DNA of 64,000 nucleotides from Sweltsa coloradensis (lineage: Eukaryota; Arthropoda; Insecta; Plecoptera; Chloroperlidae), in contig JAMZAV010000909.1 of NCBI GenBank assembly GCA_024449915.1, positions 282,855-346,854 of the forward strand, read 5' to 3'. The translations under genes were made by a program, and so were the position numbers. This document shows, piece by piece, positions 56,290 to 64,000 of this stretch. The notes beneath the pieces were generated by a model, which saw nothing but the letters and a program-made list of their open reading frames with translations, made no database searches and was not told the DNA's origin. How positions within the stretch are numbered: position 1 is the stretch's first letter; each line of letters starts with the position of its first letter.

Positions 56290-57935
56290 TAACTATGTCC
56301 ACAAACCGAGTTCATGCTTAAAAACCATGTATTCAAGAATATATTTTTATATTTTGGACACCTATTTTGTCTTTTGAAACATATTGTTGCAATTTAAATT
56401 GGCCACGGTGCGACAGTGCTTTTAACTACCTGTCACAACCCACAACAATGTTAACAAGTTTCAAGTACGTCGAGTGATCTAAGCTCTAAGCTATCATTAT
56501 CCCTAAGAACAACACTGAGTAATTAGATGGGAACGACGCCTTCATATCCTGCGTGTATGTACACCACTACCAGACCAGTCCGGTTAATTAATAACAGTGT
56601 AATTAGTGTGACCAGCACCAGACGGGTACCCAGTGGCGTCTGCTAAGTATAGTGTACACTTTTATGGGATTCATATTCGCCTGCAGTGTTTTGCTAGGAT
56701 GTCTGTCTTGAACAATGCTTGAAACATTGAGTGAGGGTTCTACATTAATACTTTCTAATGAACCTTTATTGGTCTCTGCAGCCAGCGCTGTTGCCTTACG
56801 ACACAGAATAACAATCAGTTGATAAAAATACATTGGAATTAAAAATTAATTAACATTTTACAAACATCTAAAATATAACATACTAACTATATAAGTGGTT
56901 TCTAAAAATACGAATGGACCATCGCAGACACATATTACAATACAATCTCATCCGTTAAACTACCTGTAATACCAAAAAAATCTCTGAAAGTTTAAAAAAA
57001 GTACTGAAATTGTCCCCCTTGCTCCTATTATTAGCCCTGTTACACTTATTGTGTTTAAGTCATAATGGTATTTGTAGTAGTTTAAATCGGTTCATAGATG
57101 CCTCTTTTCTCGAGATCCACTTCCTCTGATAGTTTCAGTGATTATATTTTATTTTACTACAGTGATGATTTTATGTTTGGCGCGTTTCATTTTCTGCAGC
57201 CATAAGTCATTATATATTTGAATCAAATTTGGATATAATCACTTATAAGAGACATATTATTATGTTGTCATATCAGATTTGCAATATTTACCATAAAACC
57301 GTGAAAAAATCAGACTATTTGAGTGTTTTCGACCATTTCGCAAGATTCTATAAACCCTAAAAACTGGATTTAATTTTTATTAATTTCCTGCAGTCAATTT
57401 ATTGAAAAGTGCTATGAAAGGTGCTTTAATTCATACATATATACAAACTGTCTGAGAAATTCAAATCCTGGTAAAATTGACATTGCAGTTTGGGGGAGGG
57501 GTAATGATTTTAACCTTATATCGGTGGTGTAATTAATGGGGGGAGGGGGGGGGGGGAGGGTTAGGGGCTTAACACCTCCTGAAACTATCTCGAGGCTCAT
57601 ACTTATTTTTATGAGTGATAATTCCTTGAGTTGTCATTTTTGAGTCAAAACAAATCGACTGGAGGGACGGGGCTCAGCCCCAGATCCCTTATACCTCCCC
57701 ATGCTCTGATTGCACCCGAAATTATTCCTTGTTACGCCACTTCACCCCCCCCCCCCCCCCCGCCTATTTTTTAAGCGGATTATTAATTAATTCCATTTAT
57801 ACATTTCCAGTTATACACGAACTGATTTCCAACAGAAAAGTTAAATTTCGGTTGTTTCGAACCAACCCGTCGACGCCGACTCCATCTCGTCTGCTAGAAC
57901 AATCTCGTAACTCAAATCGATTGATCGATCGATAA
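56290..57935. other. Unassigned, with a weak exon-like frame
   Basis: The - strand frame at about 56805-56680 (ATALAAETNKGSLESINVEP) looks coding-like, but its splice signals are poor. G-rich runs at 57485-57560 and a poly-C at 57745-57762. Nothing firm. Confidence 0.3.
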
Positions 57936-58172
57936 TCGTTATGTCCACGAGAAACGATCTATCGCGGTACATCTGCCGAGGATGCTGGATGTGACCTCAA
58001 CACAGGAAAGGTAGTCGAGTCGGGTCTAGTCAGAATGTTCAATGCCCTTATAAAGCCAAATGATCTTCGTTTTGTGGTAGTCACTCGCACGAAGATACCG
58101 GGGACCACATCTCCACAGGACATTTGGCTTCTCAGTTCCAATACAGGAGGATACACATTTGAAAATAGTTAA
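57936..58172 (+). CDS. Candidate terminal coding exon, protein unknown
   Basis: On + a frame is open from 57936 to a TAA at 58170-58172. It contains DLNTGKVVESGLVRMFNALI and IPGTTSPQDIWLLSSNTGGY, ending TFENS. It is GC-richer than its surroundings, and most codons begin with a purine, as in real coding DNA. No upstream in-frame ATG before MFNALI, so it would be a last exon. A weak acceptor (CTGCCGAG) ends at 57980. The opposite strand is also open for 65 codons, so strand is uncertain. Not a domain I recognise. Confidence 0.35.
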   Translation, partial: SLCPRETIYRGTSAEDAGCDLNTGKVVESGLVRMFNALIKPNDLRFVVVTRTKIPGTTSPQDIWLLSSNTGGYTFENS

Positions 58173-58229
58173 CATTTTGAATTTTTTGTTTCGCCTTCGT
58201 ACCAACCTTAAAAAATTTGTGTAAATGAG

Positions 58230-58310
58230 GTTTATTTATTTATTTATTTGTTTAAAGTTTATAATATTCAGTTATAAAAAGTGATTTACAAATGAGGACA
58301 ACACTAAATG
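58230..58310 (-). repeat. Family C-like tail, reversed, diverged
   Basis: On the - strand: GTTGTCCTCATTTGTAAATC, CACTTTTTATAACTGAATA and AAAT repeats. Confidence 0.55.
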
Positions 58311-58839
58311 AAACTTATTACATAAAGTTAATACATACAAAATAATGATCTGTAGTTTAGCAATGTTTGAAATAGTAATATAGGCCTAACAACAAAAATG
58401 TCTAGTAAGACAATAATTTTTGATAACATTCAAATTGAATTTTAACAATATGAAGAGGAACGAATATTTTTTAGAAATTAAAATAACGAGCCTTGGCTTG
58501 TTTGGCAAGAAATAGCAAGACGATCATTGTTATATGGTTTTGTGTAACATGACTGAAGCAACGATTCAAGGAAATAGTGACAGCAACTTCCTGTTTAGAG
58601 TACAACAGCCAGAACCTTATCTTGAATGTTCGGGATTAGTCTCTTAATTCGCGGAGGTGCTTAACGGTTATCAGTAAATGGATAAAACAAATTGTGGGGG
58701 TATTGATTGAGCAAAACGAGTCAAGAGGTATGCAGAAGAGCTATTGTATTGGAGTAATAATTTAGACAGGAGTACTTGGACTCAAGTGTTGAAAATCAAA
58801 TTTTGGCGTGAGAGCTTGAACTTTACTATTGAAATAAAG

Positions 58840-59050
58840 ATTTGGACACTTGAGTTTGGCCTCAAGCATTGCAATGATGGGTTAGACATGAAAGTTTGGC
58901 CTCAAGTATTGCAATGATGAGAAAGACATGAAAGTTTGGACTGAAGTATTGGAATGATGAGTTAGACATGAAAGTTTGGACTGAAGTATTGGAATGATGA
59001 GTTAGACATGAAAGTTTGGACTGAAGTATTGGAATTAAGAGTGGGACAGG
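58840..59050 (+). repeat. 40-base minisatellite
   Basis: Four regular units start at 58891, 58931, 58971 and 59011 (AAAGTTTGGACTGAAGTATT GGAATGATGAGTTAGACATG), preceded by one or two diverged units. Confidence 0.9.
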
Positions 59051-59139
59051 AGAGAGTTAGAATATTTCTTTATGATTGCATTTGTTTGTGTTTAATTAAA
59101 AAAAATCTTATCCAAGTTTATACACAATCGCAATCCTGA

Positions 59140-59240
59140 CTGAGGTTTTTCCTCAGGTTATCCTCAGTCACAACACGTTTAGGCAACTCATCCATATCGT
59201 GAGAGTCTCTGATTCGGGAGGTGCACCTGCAATCCTAACT
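59140..59240 (+). repeat. Family E SINE fragments
   Basis: CAATCCTGACTGAGGTTTTT and TCTGATTCGGGAGGTG match E in disordered pieces. Confidence 0.45.
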
Positions 59241-61420
59241 GAAAAGTTGTTTCAATAATTTGTCCCAAGACGAGAGACAATAATTTTCACGGGCAGGTTT
59301 CTCACCAAATTGGTGATTACTGAAATCTAGTCTTTAAATGACGATTGATGTGAAAGAATTAATCAGATGAGATTCCCATGCCTCATACATCTATAGTAAA
59401 GCACCTGGTAAAGATACCTTCGTACACTATCGTACATTTATCATAAATACATACATAATTGTGTAATTAATTATATACACACCTAACTCAAACACTGCAA
59501 TTTTGTTTTGTTTTTTAGACAACATCAGTCTCGTTAAAGAAATTACTTATTGTCCAAACAACAATCTCATCCCAGTTTTCATAACTAGACAAATTCAGTT
59601 GGGCCGGGCTACTCATGCCTAGGGCTACAGCCACCTCTATATCGTGATGACCAAGGCCAGTCTTATGAAGGAATGTCTAGATTTATATTCCAAAAGAAGA
59701 TTGTATCCATTCACTACCCACATTATTCATAAACACACTTAGTTAGGGCCATTTATTTGTGTAAAGAATTAGCACTTTGGGCGACCACTCCTCGATCATT
59801 CAGACAACGTAGCTACCACATTATCATTATCACCTCTTCCTTCATCATCATGTATCATTGTCACCTTCAGTTGGTAACGTGTATAAATCCACGTCAAAGT
59901 AACTCAAACAAGACTAAGAGTTTAAGCTGAAGGTGTGTTTGTTTTTGACAATCTCAATGAAGGTTTTAGATACAATGTTGTAAATTGTAGTGATTATTTA
60001 TGTCTGTAGTTGCATCGGCCTTGCATGTTGCATTTTTATCTTGAAGTTAACGCAATATTGCATATGGGCAAATAATAAAGTGTTTACCGAGACATATGTA
60101 AGTTCAAATAAAAATTAAATTAGAAACATTTAACACGAACTGTGCTATATTGTATGTGGGATTATTATAGACATGGAGGTAAACCATATTTAAAGGGAAA
60201 TCTAAGCCTAAACTAAAATTTTGAGACAAATAATCACTCGCGTTATTTTTAAAAATCAGGGCTGAAGAAGGATTTTTAAGCTTAGGTGGTCCCCTTACGA
60301 GGTAACTGAGAAAGTAAGGGGTCTGGGGCAGAGCCCCAGCTGTCGAAGCCAATTTCGCCAAGGGGGACTTTTTAAACTTGCCTCGCCCTTCTCAATAAAT
60401 AAAAAATAACTTTTTTACGTTCAGCTATACAATATCGAATTAGTTTTTTTTGTTGTATTTTTGTGATCAATATTAATTCCCTGAGAAAATTTGTGCCCTT
60501 TATGGCTCTCAGTCATTTAAGTCCCTCCCTTTGTCCCCATCCCCTATCCATATGCCACTGTTTTATATAACTATCCGTATGCTCCTTTATAAAGTTTTAA
60601 TAACTTAATGGGATAGACGTAAAATAAATAAATAAATAAAAACAAATTAAATCATCAATATTGATGACAATTCATGTTCTGCATCGATGTAGAATGAAGA
60701 CAGCAATGTGATATTCATGGATTTGAAGAATAAATATACATGAATGTAATTTTAGGAGGGATTGTCCAAGAGCTTCGGATCAAACTTTCATTGGCGGTGG
60801 CGGTATCAAATTCAAATAATTCATCACCCAAATTTAGTTTCGAGTGATGCATTTTCATTACGTTTTTTTTAAGTGAAAAATTCCTCTGAAGTTGATAGAT
60901 ATAATTTTTGTAATTTTCATTTGTCATTATTCATTTTTCATTTTTTCATTTTAATTTTCAAAAGAGTGAGACGCTGAAAGCTCCTCCAACCAGAATGTCC
61001 ATATATAATATCTTAGGCAAGGTTTCCCCATAAGTAAGTATCACAGCAAAGTTCACAGCAGGGCAAACGAACTCGCCCAACGATCCATTCTCTGTAAAGT
61101 GCGTTCTTGTGTTCTAGTAAATTATTAATGAATAATGTTAATTTGAAATTTACTCAGTAGTTGAACAATTAGACGCAACTCATGTAATTATACGAAGAGA
61201 TGGACTTGGAAGCTAAAGTAATTATTAATTAATTTCAACATCCATCGTTTTGTACTTTTAAAAATTTTAAATTACCCAAGACTGGTGTAGGTTGTTTTTC
61301 TGTCTGTCAAAAATATAACAACCAGTGTTGATTTGCTTTTAATGATTGGTTAGAAGTTGGCTTTGTATGTTTTCCGTTTCACCGTGTCGTTTTTCATATT
61401 CCTAAACCCTGTTCTCCTTG
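59241..61420. other. Region without a supported gene
   Basis: AT-rich; includes a C-like tail at 60590-60640 and a GGGGCAGAGCCCCAG patch at 60324. The ATG frame of 70 codons at 60927-60715 (-) is coding-like but has no domain. Confidence 0.4.
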
Positions 61421-61429
61421 AGGCAAGTA

Positions 61430-61570
61430 GCGCCATAGGCGGCCACGCGTCGAACTTCGACGCCAGTCGTGTCGGCTCGGCAAAGTTCGGCGCTTTCAGA
61501 CGCGGCCGCCATACCCAGCAGAAAGGAAGAGCGCTGGATAGCGGTAAAGTAACGACAACGCGTCAGGAGT
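61430..61570. other. CpG-rich patch
   Basis: A short GC- and CpG-rich island in AT-rich DNA. It contains the perfect palindrome GCGTCGAACTTCGACGC (61447-61463) and GCGGCCGCC. It could be a promoter-proximal region or an unrecognised exon; the frame across it has no ATG. Confidence 0.35.
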
Positions 61571-61896
61571 GAAACGGGAGTGTGAAAGAATGTAAACAAA
61601 GGATGCCGACAGAGGCGGAACGAGGCATGTTGATTTTAAGATGTCTTATGTTGTTATTATACTTTGGGCGATAATCGTGATGATAAGTGAATGATTGATG
61701 GTTGATGGTGATGTTTGTTGGAGAGAGGTGGGGGAAGGGGACACCTGTAGCGGCGTGTAGACTACTCCTGACGGAAAAGAACCACTCCCCCCCCCATTAC
61801 TATATACACAACTGCATGTGCTATGAGAGTATTTATCAATTTGTTCACATCCGCGGAACAAAACAATTGCTGACCATAATGTATTATAGTCACATC

Positions 61897-62195
61897 CAGT
61901 GGCGTATCCAGGCGGAGGCTCGGGGAAATGGTTCCCCCTCAAAATCTTAGCTTAATTTATATTCTTCAAATCATCTAGGTTTTCTAAAAAATTAAATACA
62001 TTTATTCACTTCTCTTTTCTTTTTCCGTTGCCATTAAAAAAATATTCGTATTTTAATATTGTAGGGGCATCTCCCAATTGCGTCATTTGTGAAGCACCAT
62101 TTCACATCTATATCTTAATCTTGGAAGCCCCCCCACCTCCCCCCCCCCCTCCCCACCCCCACCCCCCCAGAAATATATTCCTTTGTACACCACTG
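61897..62195. mobile_element. Possible small DNA transposon (MITE)
   Basis: Starts CAGTGGCGTATCCAGG and ends GTACACCACTG, giving a 10-base terminal inverted repeat with one mismatch. Flanked by CACATC and ATCACA. A long C-rich run lies near the right end. Confidence 0.4.
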
Positions 62196-62436
62196 ATCAC
62201 ATTATCGACAACGTGTTTTGTCAGTAGAAGATTTTACGCTTTTGGTAAATAAGAGAAAAATAAAATAAGTTTCTTCACAAAACATATCTTTTCTAAGCAC
62301 CGATTCAATGCAATAAAACATACTTAAAATATTTCATTAATTTATTTAAAATTTCTTGAACCCGTGGACAATTTCGATATCGGATATTATGTCAGTGCCA
62401 CTCTTCAGGTAGCAACTATAGGTATTTTTGGAGTTA

Positions 62437-62504
<68 letters not shown>
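62437..62504 (+). repeat. (AAT)n microsatellite
   Basis: About 22 AAT/ATA triplets. Confidence 0.95.
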
Positions 62505-62505
<1 letters not shown>

Positions 62506-62569
62506 TGTGAATGGATTATTCAAGGGCCCTTCGAAAGCACTCAATCAGTTACATTTGCATAAACGATTG

Positions 62570-62625
62570 AAGAAAAAACTCGGAAAAAACTTTCCGTCAG
62601 TCAGGATTGTCAGTGTGGTGCGGGA
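62570..62625 (-). repeat. Family E SINE fragment
   Basis: CTCGGAAAAAACTTTCCGTC and GTCAGGATTG match the E body in reverse orientation. Confidence 0.45.
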
Positions 62626-64000
62626 ATGTGGGATGATCTAGGGATTAATGAAACATTGAAAAGATTAGTTGATGTTTCTCTTTCTAAACCTGTGGAGAAA
62701 ACCCTCTCCATTTGTCCAAAATAATCTCGTAATTAATTAAACTAATCCCTCGTCTTCTATTTATAAGTTGGATCATTCTGTTGAGGTGTCCTCTCATTCT
62801 TCAGAAACAAGGACGTCGGTTCGAATCCCGCATAAAGCATGGGTTTTTGTAATCGTTCTTCATCGCCATCTCTCACCACTCATCGTCTCAAATATCCTTA
62901 AAAAATCATCATCATAATCATTCATCATGGGTTGGGGTTCGAATCCCCCAAATACATGGTTGTTTGAACTTCACCTGGTTCCTTATTTATCACAATAACA
63001 TTTTGGTAGATATTTATTAACTCAAAGTGCTGTAAATAAAATATGTTGACTCAATTAAGATTTAAAATACATTTATAAGAATGAATGAATCTCACATTGC
63101 TAATAATTAGCAAGTTACTTTTCTACCTGTTGGGTTGAGTGTAAACTAGTACATGATGTAATCGCTTTTTTACATTTTATATTATTTCGTCGACTTCTGA
63201 ACAGGGTGAACATAGCTTAAAGCCTTAAAAACCTTGACCTCTTCCCCCCAGGGTCCACATAACATTTTGTTATCTTTTATTCAAAGTAGGTATTAATTGA
63301 TTCATTTTGATTTATTTGTCGTCTATCCAATTCAGTTTTGAAAACTGATTCAAGAGTCAGCTATACCTGTTTGAAACTTTTAGGAGAACTTTTCTTGCTT
63401 CCAGATGTCATCCGATTGATATGCAATTTTGCGTAATTGTCAATAAGGAATATAGTCACTCTTGTATAACGCACAAATAAATTCCGAAATTTACCAATTG
63501 TGATGATTTTACAAAAATCCTAAATCCTAAAAATCCACTAAATTTATTTAGTTTTTTTTGTGATTAAAAAAAAATATATGCTTCTATACAAGACTGTATA
63601 AAATAAAAAAATATGCCATAGATATGAGCAAGTGGGTAACAATTGATGGGGAAAAGTTCATATGAGTTAAGAAAAAATATCACTGCATTGCAAATGTGGA
63701 AAACAAAAAAAAAATTTTTATTAAACATTGTAATACATAAAAAGTAAAACACCTTACAATAATTAATTACACAAATAAGTGCATAAATAATTTAAAAAAA
63801 ATGCAATGCATAAAACAAATTCGCTGTAACTTTTTTAACAACCGCCATCCCTTCTTCGTGTGGGGGGGGGGGGGGGGGGGCGCAAATGAAGTTTGACATG
63901 TGTGACTTGCATGACATCTGTACAAAACCCTAACCTCCTACAATTCCCCCAAAACCACCCTCACATGGAACACTTTTTGGAGGGGGGGGGTTTTTTTTGG
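62626..64000. other. AT-rich end region without a gene
   Basis: Contains two B-box-like words (near 62818 and 62938), a C-like tail at 63317-63355 and a poly-G run at 63861-63880. No gene seen. Confidence 0.45.

Noticed and set aside
58840..59050. CRISPR-like regular repeats
   Set aside because: The 40-base units are contiguous, with no unique spacers; an ordinary minisatellite in eukaryotic DNA.
61357..61572. 71-residue frame with an apparent signal peptide
   Set aside because: The first codon is TTG, not ATG. The nearest ATG is in another frame and stops quickly.

Overview
This window is metazoan nuclear DNA, probably from a marine invertebrate. The evidence is one spliced LIM-domain gene very close to animal CRIP1, AT-rich gene-poor sequence, tRNA-derived SINEs, Helentron-like rolling-circle transposons and many simple repeats. 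The species cannot be fixed from the sequence. Nothing looks bacterial: there are no operons, Shine-Dalgarno sites or CRISPR arrays.

Layout. From 1 to 5.3 kb lie the last two coding exons of a CRIP1-like gene on the + strand (1274-1426 and 4846-4889), with good splice sites and a 3' untranslated region. The 3.4-kb intron is packed with repeats. From 0.17 to 16.2 kb there is a dense field of a compact, hairpin-rich repeat of about 380 bp, here called family A, with a related head-only family A'. The rest of the window holds only scattered A copies. Family B, with 11-12 bp inverted repeats, a GC hairpin and a CTAG end, fits non-autonomous Helentrons (Helitron2). It occurs as singletons (11.3, 14.4, 19.8, 30.0, 32.3, 40.0 and 54.4 kb) and as a four-unit head-to-tail array at 43.2-46.2 kb. 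A third subfamily at 2.06-3.37 kb has a paralogous empty site inside the window.

Other repeats: tRNA-derived SINE families D (12.3, 38.6, 42.8, 52.5 kb) and E (12.0, 37.4 kb); family C, a LINE-like 3' tail that resembles the D tail; family H, a foldback element of about 400 bp (17.4 and 24.5 kb); family K, a composite module (16.65 and 22.8 kb); family J, a duplicated block (15.2 and 51.2 kb); small palindromic MITE-like insertions; and micro- and minisatellites.

Genic signals outside CRIP1 are weak. They are a tRNA-Lys(CTT)-like gene with an enlarged anticodon loop (49.65 kb, - strand), two candidate exons with coding-like composition (55.3 kb on - with a stop-proximal AATAAA, 57.9 kb on +), a decayed reading frame at 24.9-25.3 kb, and two reverse transcriptase motif remnants at 32.2 and 33.2 kb. 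Most other open frames are by-products of repeats. Long AT-rich stretches (10.2-11.3, 26.8-28.8, 33.2-34.9, 35.4-37.3, 40.6-42.8, 48.0-49.6 and 59.1-61.4 kb) show no supportable gene.
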